DNA of 64,000 bases, taken from positions 237,319-301,318 of the forward strand of contig JAJDXM010000024.1 of the NCBI GenBank assembly GCA_022823225.1. Direction: 5' to 3'. The DNA comes from Gemmatimonadota bacterium. GTDB lineage: Bacteria > Gemmatimonadota > Gemmatimonadetes > Longimicrobiales > Gaopeijiaceae. Below the pieces are notes generated by a model. It made no database searches. It was given only the letters and a program-made list of their open reading frames with translations, and was not told where the DNA came from. The translations under genes and the position numbers were made by a program. Below, piece by piece: positions 16,248-24,532 of this stretch (position 1 is its first letter; each line of letters begins with the position of its first letter).

Positions 16248-17450
16248 ATGGGCAAGTCCGAACGATTGCTGGACCCGAAGGAAGTTCTGCGCGTCATGGA
16301 CGCCGCACAGGTGATCCACGAGCGACAGACCGCACTCGAAGAGCACGAGGCGCTCGACCGCGAGGCCACGATCCGTGACATCCAGATCATGTACGAGGAA
16401 CTGGGCGACCTCGTCGATTCCAGCACGATCGAGAAGGCCCTCGACGAGTACCTCGGGCAGCGGTACGCATTCCGCCCGGCGCGGCCAGGGCTGCGAAGAC
16501 AGCTGGCGCTCCTCTACATCCGGCGTGGATGGGTGGCGAAGCGGGTGCTGGCGCCGGCGGCCACGGTGGTCGCGGTGGCATGGGGCGGATTCGCACTGGC
16601 CGGCGTGGTGCGGGAGCGGGCGCTCGAGCGAGACACCGAGCGGCTGTGGAACGAGGTTGCGGGGCTGGTGGCCGAAGTGCGGGTGCTGAATGCCAGCGGA
16701 GTTCCGGCCGACCTTCCGGCAGCCGATGCCGAGACCTTCGAGAACCATCTCGGGATGGCGGAGAGCCGGTTGGCCGAAGTCACCGCGGTGCTGGAGCCGG
16801 TCAGGGAGGAGGCCGCTCGGCAGCGGCTCACCCGTGCCCGGGTCGGCGAACTGCGCGCGAGGGTGGACCCGGTCGCGCGTGACCTGCGGTTTACCCGCAG
16901 CGACATTGTCGTAGCCGGCGAGGTGGTCGAGCGACACGCCCGGCTGGGGACCCTTGAAGCCGAGGTCGCGGGCCTTCAGGCGGGTATTCTTACGGAAGCG
17001 GTGGGCGAACTCGCGATCGAACGCGCCGCGGAACTGCGCAGAAGCGCCGACGGGCAGATCGCGTCACGCGACGTAGACGGGCTCGAGGAGACCGCGGCGA
17101 GCTTCCGGCAACTCCGCGCGCAGCTCAGCGCGGAATATCGGATCGTCACCGTCGGGGGCTTCTGGCGCCAGCACAACGAGCTGGAGGGCGTGCGCAACCA
17201 CTATCTGCGGGTCCAGGCGATCGATGCCGCGGGCAACCGGCTCCCGATGTCGATCCGCAACGAGGAGACCGGCCGCACTGAAGAGGTGACCGAGTGGGCC
17301 GAGCGGGTGCCGCAGGAGGTCTTCGACCGCGTCGCCGCCGACAAGGAGGACAACGGGATTATCGACGACGACGACTTCGGCTTCAAGCGCCGGGGATTCC
17401 TTTCGGCCGAGCGAAACCACGAGGACCTCGGCCAGATCACGAGGTGGTAG
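16248..17450 (+). CDS. membrane-anchored coiled-coil protein, tentatively DUF6384-like
   Basis: A 400-residue protein: an acidic helical N-terminal part (1-95, with MYEELGDLVDSSTIEKALDEY), one transmembrane segment (99-121), a long heptad-rich helical region (~125-310), and a C-terminal domain (~315-400) with VTVGGFWRQHNELEGVRNHY and an acidic IIDDDDFGFK patch. Resemblance to DUF6384 is from memory of the N-terminal pattern and is weak. ATG 16248 was chosen because upstream sequence in the longer frame overlaps the DUF418 gene. It ends 2 bp before the next gene, so the pair is an operon. Function unknown. Confidence 0.65.
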   Translation: MGKSERLLDPKEVLRVMDAAQVIHERQTALEEHEALDREATIRDIQIMYEELGDLVDSSTIEKALDEYLGQRYAFRPARPGLRRQLALLYIRRGWVAKRVLAPAATVVAVAWGGFALAGVVRERALERDTERLWNEVAGLVAEVRVLNASGVPADLPAADAETFENHLGMAESRLAEVTAVLEPVREEAARQRLTRARVGELRARVDPVARDLRFTRSDIVVAGEVVERHARLGTLEAEVAGLQAGILTEAVGELAIERAAELRRSADGQIASRDVDGLEETAASFRQLRAQLSAEYRIVTVGGFWRQHNELEGVRNHYLRVQAIDAAGNRLPMSIRNEETGRTEEVTEWAERVPQEVFDRVAADKEDNGIIDDDDFGFKRRGFLSAERNHEDLGQITRW

Positions 17451-17452
17451 CC

Positions 17453-18847
17453 ATGCATTCAGGCAGAGACGTGCACCGCGACCTGGTGAGGCGCATCCGC
17501 AAGGTGCGGCGGAGCGTGGGCCGGGAGGAACAGAAGATCGAGGAACTGCAACAGGGGCTGGCCGCCGCCGGGGAGCGCAGATGCTCGACCGTGCGGGCGC
17601 TGGCGGAGTTCCACCTGCCCGGAATGAACGAAGAAGCGGTTGCCGGCACGCTGGCCGGGATGGAAGAGGGCATCCGCACGATCTTCGACGAGAAGAAGGA
17701 TCGGCTGGCGGTCGTCGAGCGCGGGATTCCCGGGTGCCAGGATGCCGTCGACGCGGCGGAGGCGACGCTCGAGACGGCAACCGAGGCGCTGAACAAAACC
17801 GGAAGAGAGCGTGCGCGCCTGGCCCGGATCGTTTTCGAGGAGCTTCAGGGGATTCCCAGGTGGCAGCGCCTCTTCGATCAGGTGCGCCGCCTGGAGGCCC
17901 GGGTCGCGGCGGCGGAAAAGCGGCACGAGGCTGCGCTCCGCGAGCAGGAGGAGAAGATCCCCGCCTACGAGCGCGACCCGATTTTCGGCTATCTCTCCAG
18001 GCGCCGCTTCGGCGCGCGGAACGCAGCCGGGAATCCTCTCACGCGCCGGCTTGACCGGTGGGTGGCTTCGGTGACGGACTACGGCGCCGCGCGCGCCGGC
18101 TACGACCTCCTGAATGCGCTTCCCGAGCACGCGGCCGACGCCCTGGAAAGGGACCGGGCGGCGCTCCGGGTGGCCACCCCCCCGCTGACCAGGCTGGAAG
18201 GGGAAGTGATCGAGCGCAACGGCATGACCCCCGTGCTCGAACGCGGCGAGCGGCAGTACGAAGAGCGTGAAGAGGCGCGGCGGTCGCTGCGCGAGGCGGA
18301 AGCGGCGCTGCGCGCGCTCACCGAAGAGCTGGCTGCGCTGCACGACGAGCGCGGCTCGTACTACGAAGAGGCGATCGACGGAATCGAGGCCTTCCTGGAG
18401 GGGCGCTCGCTTCCCGAACTCGTCGCGATGGCGCGCGAGACCGGCGACCCGCGCGACGACGTTCTGGTTGCCGAGCTCGGCGAACTCGACGCACGGCTCG
18501 CCGACCTGCGCACGGGTCTCGCCGCGCGCAGGGACGAACGGTCGCGGCTGGCTTCACGGCTCGCCGAACTGGAAGATCTGCGGGACCGCTTCGAGGCCGA
18601 CGACTGGAACGGCCGCCGCTCCCGCTTTGACGACGGGCTTGACGTGAACGCGCTTCTCCTCGGCTTCATGGCGGGACGACACTCGTCCGGACATGTTCAC
18701 CGGACGCTGCGCCGCAACCAGAGTTTTCTGCCGGTGTCCTCCGGCAGCGGCGGATTCTCGACGGGAGGCAGTTTCGGCGGCGGCGGATTCTCGACCGGAG
18801 GCGGGTTCGGCGGCGGTGGCGGATTCAGCACCGGGGGAGGGTTCTGA
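17453..18847 (+). CDS. coiled-coil protein with glycine-rich GGFSTGG tail
   Basis: A 464-residue protein, almost entirely charged helix with heptad character (residues 1-410), no signal peptide and no membrane segment. It ends in a low-complexity tail (431-464) made of GGFSTGG(G/S)F units separated by glycine runs. The start ATG 17453 is two bases after the stop of the membrane-anchored coiled-coil gene, so the two are expressed together and may form a complex at the membrane. The tail resembles the flexible Gly/Ser/Phe tails of some surface or phase-separating proteins. I do not recognise the family. Confidence 0.65.
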   Translation: MHSGRDVHRDLVRRIRKVRRSVGREEQKIEELQQGLAAAGERRCSTVRALAEFHLPGMNEEAVAGTLAGMEEGIRTIFDEKKDRLAVVERGIPGCQDAVDAAEATLETATEALNKTGRERARLARIVFEELQGIPRWQRLFDQVRRLEARVAAAEKRHEAALREQEEKIPAYERDPIFGYLSRRRFGARNAAGNPLTRRLDRWVASVTDYGAARAGYDLLNALPEHAADALERDRAALRVATPPLTRLEGEVIERNGMTPVLERGERQYEEREEARRSLREAEAALRALTEELAALHDERGSYYEEAIDGIEAFLEGRSLPELVAMARETGDPRDDVLVAELGELDARLADLRTGLAARRDERSRLASRLAELEDLRDRFEADDWNGRRSRFDDGLDVNALLLGFMAGRHSSGHVHRTLRRNQSFLPVSSGSGGFSTGGSFGGGGFSTGGGFGGGGGFSTGGGF

Positions 18848-18893
18848 CCGGTAGACGCCGCCTGGCCTTCACGCCGCCCGGGCGGGCTACCGG
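18848..18893. terminator. possible bidirectional terminator hairpin between convergent genes
   Basis: CCGGTAG (18848-18854) pairs with CTACCGG (18887-18893), enclosing a GC-rich loop, in the 39-bp gap between two convergent genes. The right arm includes the TAG of the minus-strand gene. There is no T-tract, so factor-independent termination is uncertain. Confidence 0.3.
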
Positions 18894-20656
18894 CCCCCCC
18901 GGCCCCTCCCACTCCTGTATTCGGCAACGATTTCTTCGAGCTCGGCGAGGGCCTCCTGAAGGGCGGCGGCCGCGGACTCGCGCCATGTGGACAACGCCTC
19001 GAGAAGCGCCGCCTCCTGCTCCGCGCTGGCGGCTGTCAACGCCCGGAGCATCGCTTCCCTCCGGCGGGTTGCGGCCGCGGCCTTCGCCGCTTCGCCGGTG
19101 GCGGCCCGTTCCGCGGCGACGGCTCGCTGCAGCGCTGCATCGGCCTCTTCGTAGGCGGTGGTCGCCTCCGCGCGTCTTGCGGCGGCCTCTTCGCGCTCCT
19201 CGCCGGCCCTTTCTCGCGCCGCCGAGGCCTGCCGGCGCGCCTCGGTCGAACGCTCACGTGCCTCCGCGACCCTTTCGGCATACTCTCTGCCCGCCTCCTG
19301 CCCGGCACGTTCGGCAGCCGACATTCTCTGCGCTCCTGAACGGTATTCCTCCAACTCGCCGAGCAGCTCGTCCGCGGCACCCCGCATCCACTTCGCGTTT
19401 TCCGATCGCTCCTTCAGTTCTTCCAGCAGCTCCGACAGCCTTTGCAGGATCCGGTCAAGGTCGTCCTGCTGCCGCGCCGCCGACCCTCGGCTGGCAAATG
19501 CCGCCCGCCCCGCTTCGAGCTGTTGCATTGCCCTCCTGACGTCCGCGGCCCTATCGAGCAGGATCTCGTCCCTTTCCCGCCGGGCCGCCTCTGCCGCTTG
19601 CTCCCTTTCCCGCCGGGCTTGCTCTGCGGCGCGTCCAACTTCCGCCCGTTGCGCCGTGTCGATTGCCGCCTCTTCCTCGGCCTCGGCCGGTTCCGCCAAC
19701 GCCGCATTCACCGCCGGAGCGATTCCCGTCGGGGCCGGCACCCCGCATGCGATCGCGATCGCGGCCAGGGCCGCACATCCCAACAGGGCGAGCAGGGACC
19801 TGCGCGCTTTGTTCTCCTGATTCCTCATTGCCTTCAACCTCCGTTCAAGCATGCTTCCAGAGCTCGCCATCGCGAGCGCGAAACAGGTTCGGCCCGGCCG
19901 GCGGGCCCCGATGTCGAGAAGAAGGTCTCCGTACTCGGCCGGGGAGACCCCGGACGCCAGGACCCGGCGGTCACAGTCAACCTCCACTGCGGTGCGCAGG
20001 CGCAGGAACATCCACCAGACGGCCGGATTCCAGGGCATGAGCGCCACGGCGATGCCCCCGTACAGCAGAGTCAGGTGGTCGCGTGCACGGGCGTGCTCGC
20101 GCTCATGTCGCACGACAGTGGCGCCGACCACGTCCCCGAGGCGGACGACCCAGCGGGGGATGACGATCGCGGGCCGGGCCACGCCAACCAGCGCCGGCCC
20201 GAATCTGCGCGAAACGTAGACATCCTCTCCGGCGATCCGGCGCCGGTCCCAGCGTCCGCGGGCGAGTGCGGCCGCGATCAGGACGCTGCAGAGGAGGAGC
20301 AATGCGGCCAGCGATGTGGATCCCCACAGCACGAGCGCGGTCCGCTCCGCGGCGCGCCCGCCGGTCGCGGGCACGTCACCGGGGTTGCCGGCCTCGACCG
20401 GCTTGGCCGGGTCCGGTGGCGCAAGGGGCCGGTACGGCTCCTCCGCCGGCGTTTGGACCACGGTCGCCGCTGGCGCGACGTCAACCGCAGGCGCGGGTGG
20501 CGACGCGGAGACTGGGATCAGCAGCGCCAGCGACAGGCCCACGAGCCAGCCGAAGCGGCGTGGCCAGCCCGTCCGCTCACAGAGCCCCTCGAGCGAGAGG
20601 GCGCCGACGGCCAACAGGGCCCCGACGGCTGCTGCATAGCCCAGCCAAGTCACCAT
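18887..20656 (-). CDS. BlaR1-type M56 membrane metallopeptidase with a long coiled-coil C-terminus
   Basis: A 589-residue protein with membrane segments near 4-24, 36-50 and 108-130, zinc site HEREH at 184-188 followed by ARARDHLTLL, and VEVDCDRRV at 224-232. The last membrane segment ends AIAIACGVPAPTGI with Cys304, as in the plug-bearing paralogues. Instead of plug modules, residues ~325-589 form an Arg/Glu/Ala-rich coiled coil (for example RREREQAAEAARRERDEIL). No blaI lies next to it. ATG 20656 follows GGGGAGAAGAACG. Its promoter shares operator-like elements with the BlaI operon, so it probably belongs to the same regulon. Confidence 0.8.
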   Translation of the reverse strand: MVTWLGYAAAVGALLAVGALSLEGLCERTGWPRRFGWLVGLSLALLIPVSASPPAPAVDVAPAATVVQTPAEEPYRPLAPPDPAKPVEAGNPGDVPATGGRAAERTALVLWGSTSLAALLLLCSVLIAAALARGRWDRRRIAGEDVYVSRRFGPALVGVARPAIVIPRWVVRLGDVVGATVVRHEREHARARDHLTLLYGGIAVALMPWNPAVWWMFLRLRTAVEVDCDRRVLASGVSPAEYGDLLLDIGARRPGRTCFALAMASSGSMLERRLKAMRNQENKARRSLLALLGCAALAAIAIACGVPAPTGIAPAVNAALAEPAEAEEEAAIDTAQRAEVGRAAEQARREREQAAEAARRERDEILLDRAADVRRAMQQLEAGRAAFASRGSAARQQDDLDRILQRLSELLEELKERSENAKWMRGAADELLGELEEYRSGAQRMSAAERAGQEAGREYAERVAEARERSTEARRQASAARERAGEEREEAAARRAEATTAYEEADAALQRAVAAERAATGEAAKAAAATRRREAMLRALTAASAEQEAALLEALSTWRESAAAALQEALAELEEIVAEYRSGRGRGGR

Positions 20657-20708
20657 TCGTTCTTCTCCCCGCTTGTCCGTTTGTGCTCGCCGATCCTGCC
20701 TCAACGAT

Positions 20709-20770
20709 CACGAAGACCTTCGTACAGACAGTACAACCTGTCCGTCCCCATGTCAACTAGTTTCTTCGTA
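20709..20770 (-). promoter_or_regulatory. promoter with the same paired operator-like elements, for the coiled-coil M56 gene
   Basis: Minus strand: TACGAAGA (20770-20763), six bases, TTGACA (20756-20751), seventeen bases, TACTGT (20733-20728), one base, then TGTACGAA-N4-TTCGTG (20726-20709). The -35 is consensus and the -10 has T, A and T in place. The 8-mer with its exact spacing to TTGACA, and the palindrome outside its 4-base centre, are identical to those at 11825-11897. The palindrome sits 11 bp nearer to the -10 than in the other promoter. Confidence 0.65.
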
Positions 20771-20924
20771 GATGCTCCGCCACACGGCCGCCGTTGCCCG
20801 GTCGCCACCAGGCTCGCGGGCATCGAATGCACTCCCGTTTCCGGCGCTGGCGACCCGGTTCCGTTACACTGTCTGGACGGTGGCGGCCAGTTCCATGGTT
20901 GCACCCGGCCCTGATGGAGGCACT

Positions 20925-21623
20925 ATGCAACGACGTCCCGTTCTTGCGGCGCTTGCCCTGTCGCTGCTCGCGGCACCCGCGCCTGCCCACGCCATGCAGT
21001 TCGGCATCTCCGTGGGCGCCCGGGCCGGGACCCTGGGCATCGGCGCCGACGTTGCGGTCCCCGTGGGCCGCCAGGTCGCGATCCGGGGCGGCGCCGGCCT
21101 GCTCGGCTTCGACATGGACATGACCGGGAGGTTCGGACTCGCGGACCACCGCACCGCGGAGCTGTCGCTGCCCCAGGCGCTGTACACCATCGGCGCCGAG
21201 GTTTCGTTCCTGGGGCTGCGCGCGGGCGCGGGCATCCTGTTCAAGTCGGGAGATCCCTCCTACCGAATCGACCTCGATCAGGGTGCGTCCATCGACATCG
21301 GCGGCAACACCTACACCGAACCGGCGGTCAGCACCCTGACAACCACCTACGCATGGAGTTCCGGCGCGCCGTACCTCACCGTCGGGCTCGGTTCGCTCAC
21401 GGGCGCGGGCTTCGGGTTCCTGATCGACGTCGGGGCCGTGCTGCTCGAGGACTCCAGCTTCTCGATGAGCGCGACCGGCGACGGGACGCTGATTTCGTCG
21501 TCGCAGTTCCTCGACGACCTTCGGACGGAGGAGCGGGATGTGCGTGACGATGCCGGCGGCTGGGCCGACTTCTGGCCGATCGTTTCGATCGGTTTTCGGC
21601 TCGGGCTGCCGGGGGGCGTTTGA
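20925..21623 (+). CDS. exported outer-membrane-type beta-rich protein (paralogue 1)
   Basis: A 232-residue protein with signal peptide (MQRRPVLAALALSLLAAPAPAHA) followed by alternating strands rich in Gly and aromatic residues (ISVGARAGTLGIGADVAVPV, AGAGILFKSGDPSYRIDL, SIDIGGNTYTEPAV). It looks like a small outer-membrane barrel. ATG 20925 sits four bases after GGAGG. The next gene encodes a paralogue with the same IDIGGNTYT block, so this is a tandem duplication. Its promoter must lie in the 268-bp gap shared with the divergent M56 gene. Ligand or transport role unknown. Confidence 0.7.
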   Translation: MQRRPVLAALALSLLAAPAPAHAMQFGISVGARAGTLGIGADVAVPVGRQVAIRGGAGLLGFDMDMTGRFGLADHRTAELSLPQALYTIGAEVSFLGLRAGAGILFKSGDPSYRIDLDQGASIDIGGNTYTEPAVSTLTTTYAWSSGAPYLTVGLGSLTGAGFGFLIDVGAVLLEDSSFSMSATGDGTLISSSQFLDDLRTEERDVRDDAGGWADFWPIVSIGFRLGLPGGV

Positions 21624-21770
21624 GCGCGGACCCTACAAGGGCTGGCGGTGCGGCCCGGCGGATTGCACCATATATGGGGGTCGGCGGGATGGAGGCCCGG
21701 TGACCGGAGCGTAGAGCGCGGCGGAGCAGCGACCGGGAGTTGCTCGTCGCATTTCAAGGGAGGTATCCGG

Positions 21771-22490
21771 ATGAAGCAACGCGCAACCCTGTCAATTCCT
21801 TTCCTCATTGCGACGTCGATGGCGCTCGTACCCCGCGCAGCCAATGCGCAGGTGACCATCGGGGGCCGCGCCGGCACGCTCGGCCTCGGTGCGGAACTGG
21901 TCGTGATCACCAACGAGGTGGTTTCGCTGCGTGCGGGCGCCGGTCTCGCCGGGTTCGACGCCGACGTCACTTCCCTTTTCGGGCTGGAGGACAACCGGCA
22001 AGGGAGCCTTGCGGTCCCGAAGTCGATGTACACCCTCGGGCTCGACTTCGCGGTGGGCAATTTCCGAATCGGGGGCGGCGTCCTCTACAAGGAGCGCAAC
22101 CCGGTCTACGCGCTCGACCTCGGCGACGGGGCCCGGATCGACATCGGCGGGAACACCTACACGCAACCGGAGGTCACCTCCCTCACCACAACGCTTGTGT
22201 CGCGGGAGTGGGCGCCCTATGCGCTGGTCGGCCTGGGCCAGCCCGTCGCAAGGGGCCTCGGGCTCTTTCTGGACCTGGGCGTGGCCTTCCTGGGCGACAG
22301 CGACCTGGCGATGAGCGCGACCGGGCAGGGGCGCGTGGTCGCGTCCCGCCGCTTCCGGCGGGATCTGGACACCGAACGGCAGAACGTGCGCAGCGATGCG
22401 GGCGACCTGGTCAAGTACTGGCCGATCCTGAGTCTGGGCGTGCAGTTCGGGTTCGGGGAAGGGAAGCGGAGACGCGGTGAAAGATGGTGA
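21771..22490 (+). CDS. exported outer-membrane-type beta-rich protein (paralogue 2)
   Basis: A 239-residue protein with signal peptide (MKQRATLSIPFLIATSMAL, cleavage near ANAQ) and the same strand pattern as its neighbour: GGRAGTLGLGAELVVITN, IGGGVLYKERNPVYALDL, ARIDIGGNTYTQPEV and FLDLGVAFLGDSDLAMSAT. GGGAGG lies seven bases before ATG 21771. Its last 14 bases overlap the GTG start of the MoeZ-like gene, so translation is coupled even though the functions look unrelated. Likely an outer-membrane or periplasmic beta protein. Confidence 0.7.
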   Translation: MKQRATLSIPFLIATSMALVPRAANAQVTIGGRAGTLGLGAELVVITNEVVSLRAGAGLAGFDADVTSLFGLEDNRQGSLAVPKSMYTLGLDFAVGNFRIGGGVLYKERNPVYALDLGDGARIDIGGNTYTQPEVTSLTTTLVSREWAPYALVGLGQPVARGLGLFLDLGVAFLGDSDLAMSATGQGRVVASRRFRRDLDTERQNVRSDAGDLVKYWPILSLGVQFGFGEGKRRRGERW

Positions 22491-23619
22491 CCCGGGCCTA
22501 TCCCTGACCCGCGAGGAACTCTCCCGCTACGCGCGCCACCTGGTCCTTCCCGAGGTGGGCAGGGGGGGACAGGAGCGGCTGAAGGGCGCGCGCGTGCTGC
22601 TGGTGGGCGCGGGGGGCCTCGGTTCGCCGGCGGCGCTCTACCTGGCCGCGGCCGGCGTGGGCGCGCTCGGGATCGTGGATCCGGACGTCGTCGACCTCAG
22701 CAACCTGCAGCGGCAGATCCTTCACGGCACCGCGGGGCTGGGCTCGCCGAAGGTCGCGTCGGGGGCCGCGCGCCTGCACGACGTCAATCCGCATGTGAGG
22801 ATCGAAACCGGCGCGCTCCGCCTCACCTCGGAGAACGCGCTGGAGATCGTCGGCGGCTACGACGTGGTCGTCGACGGCAGCGACAACTTCCCGACGCGCT
22901 ACCTGGTCAACGACGCCTGCGTCTTCACCGGAAGGCCCAACGTGTACGGGTCGGTATACCGCTGGGAGGGGCAGCTCGCGGTCTTTGCGACCGAGGGCGG
23001 GCCTTGCTACCGCTGCCTGTTCCGCGAACCCCCGCCCCCCGGACTGATCCCCAACTGCGCGGAGGCCGGAGTTTTCGGAGCGCTGCCCGGCGTGATCGGC
23101 GCGGCCCAGGCGATGGAGGCGATCAAGCTGATCCTGGGTGTGGGCAGTCCCCTGGCCGGGCGCCTGCAGATCTTCGACGCCCTGGAGTACCGGTGGCGGG
23201 AGGTGGAGGTCCGGCGGGATCCCGGCTGTCCGGTTTGCGGGGACCGGCCGACCCAGACCGAACTCATCGACTACGAGGTGTTCTGCGGGGTGGAGCCGGC
23301 GGCCCCCGCGATCGAGGAGCGGGTCGGGCATGTCGGCGCGGACGACCTGGAAACGGTGCTGGCGGGGACGCCCGGCCCCTTCCTTCTCGATGTGCGGGAG
23401 CCGATGGAGTGGCATGCCATGAGCCTGGAGCACCTCGGGGCGGTTCTGGTGCCGATGCGCGAGGTGCCCGGCCGCCTGGACGAGATTCCCCGCGACCGTC
23501 CGGTGGTTGTATACTGCCAGACCGGGGTCAGGAGCATGGAGGTCGCGAAGTTGCTGGTCGGGGAAGGATACGAGGACGTGCTGAATCTGGACGGGGGAAT
23601 CGCGGGAGTGATGGGTTGA
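22477..23619 (+). CDS. moeZ: MoeZ/MoeB-like sulfur-carrier adenylyltransferase fused to rhodanese
   Basis: A 380-residue protein. Residues 10-255 form a ThiF/MoeB E1-like domain: RYARHLVLPEVGRGGQERL, nucleotide loop VLLVGAGGLGSPAALYLA, LSNLQRQILH, zinc pairs CYRC and CPVC, and the GVFGALPGVIGAAQAMEAIK block. Residues ~285-380 form a rhodanese domain with active-site loop YCQTGVRS. Such fusions adenylate and thiolate ubiquitin-like sulfur carriers (MoaD, ThiS, CysO) for molybdopterin, thiamine or cysteine synthesis. Start GTG 22477 with GCGGAG upstream. No sulfur-carrier gene is visible nearby. Confidence 0.92.
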   Translation: MKDGDPGLSLTREELSRYARHLVLPEVGRGGQERLKGARVLLVGAGGLGSPAALYLAAAGVGALGIVDPDVVDLSNLQRQILHGTAGLGSPKVASGAARLHDVNPHVRIETGALRLTSENALEIVGGYDVVVDGSDNFPTRYLVNDACVFTGRPNVYGSVYRWEGQLAVFATEGGPCYRCLFREPPPPGLIPNCAEAGVFGALPGVIGAAQAMEAIKLILGVGSPLAGRLQIFDALEYRWREVEVRRDPGCPVCGDRPTQTELIDYEVFCGVEPAAPAIEERVGHVGADDLETVLAGTPGPFLLDVREPMEWHAMSLEHLGAVLVPMREVPGRLDEIPRDRPVVVYCQTGVRSMEVAKLLVGEGYEDVLNLDGGIAGVMG

Positions 23620-24509
23620 AGGCTCTGCAGCTTTCGGGTTCCATCGACGACATCGCGCGGCGCCACTTCGGGCAGGAGGCAAGGCGATTCAGGGACTTGG
23701 CCGGCCTGCTGGCGCCGGTCGCCATCGTCTCACTCTTCGGCCTCCTCTTCAGGATGACGCCCGCTCTGCTGCTTTTTCTGCCGGCCGCGGTCGGCTGCCT
23801 GATCAGCGAGCGGCTGCACCGCAAACAGGTTCGCCGGCGCCTGGAGGCCTTTCGGGCGGGTGATCCCGATGCCGTGCAGGCCGTGTGCGACTTCGCGGCC
23901 AGGGAATTCCGCCGGACGATCAAGTCGCATCGGGCGCGGACCCTGGGCAATAACGCCGAGTGGGGCAGGGCCCGGGGGTCGCTGGAGAAAGCGCTGGACG
24001 ACGCGCAGAGGTCCGTTTCCTATTGGCGGAAGCGTGCCGGCCGGGACCGGGACAACGAACTCGCGCGGAGTCAGCTCGAGGTGGCCTCGGAGTTGGAAGC
24101 GAAGCTGCAGCTGGCCCTGGACAAGCTGAATCTTCAGGTTGGCGTGCTCCGTAACTTCTACAACGAATGCGAGGCGAGGCTGGCGGTGATGGACGGCTAT
24201 CGCCAGGACATGGTGGAGAGCCGGCGGCTGGAAGAGCTTTCAGGGAGAACGGATGTCCTGATTGCCCACGCCGAGGGAACGCTCGCCGCGATCGGGCAGC
24301 AGTTCGTGCGCGAGGCGGATGCGGTGGGCCGGGCGCTGGGCGGGCTGGCGCAGGTGCAGATCAGGTCGCTGGCGGGTGAGGCCCCGGTCGACAACGTGGA
24401 GTACCTGGCCGATCAAATCATCGAGAATTCCGATTCCGAACAGCGGGCGATCAAGGCACTGGACAAGGAGTTGCAGCGCTCCGATGACGAGAATGTAATG
24501 CGGACATGA
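23616..24509 (+). CDS. membrane-associated coiled-coil protein of unknown function
   Basis: A 297-residue protein starting at TTG 23616, which overlaps the TGA of the MoeZ-like gene and has GGAG seven bases upstream. Two membrane segments (about 28-45 and 48-64) form a hairpin; the rest is a long polar helical region (70-297) with ARSQLEVASELEAKLQLALD and RDNELA-type heptads. Coupling to the MoeZ-like gene suggests co-expression only. It shares the membrane-plus-coiled-coil plan of the gene at 16248 but no clear sequence identity. No family recognised. Confidence 0.6.
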   Translation: MKALQLSGSIDDIARRHFGQEARRFRDLAGLLAPVAIVSLFGLLFRMTPALLLFLPAAVGCLISERLHRKQVRRRLEAFRAGDPDAVQAVCDFAAREFRRTIKSHRARTLGNNAEWGRARGSLEKALDDAQRSVSYWRKRAGRDRDNELARSQLEVASELEAKLQLALDKLNLQVGVLRNFYNECEARLAVMDGYRQDMVESRRLEELSGRTDVLIAHAEGTLAAIGQQFVREADAVGRALGGLAQVQIRSLAGEAPVDNVEYLADQIIENSDSEQRAIKALDKELQRSDDENVMRT

Positions 24510-24532
24510 CATTTTGTAAACTAAAGATTACA
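24478..24532 (-). repeat. AT-rich dispersed repeat, copy R1
   Basis: On the minus strand it reads TGTAAT-N6-TTTACAAAATGTCATG followed, after a short gap, by TTACATTCTCGTC. It spans the end of the coiled-coil gene and the start of the next gene (whose ATG is part of it). The first half matches the repeats at 47216 and 50863; the second half matches the interior of the MITE at 58281 with the same spacing. Confidence 0.5.

Noticed and set aside
18740..18846. Tandem DNA repeats encoding GGFSTGG as a CRISPR-like or satellite array
   Set aside because: They are in frame within the coding sequence and explained as a low-complexity protein tail.
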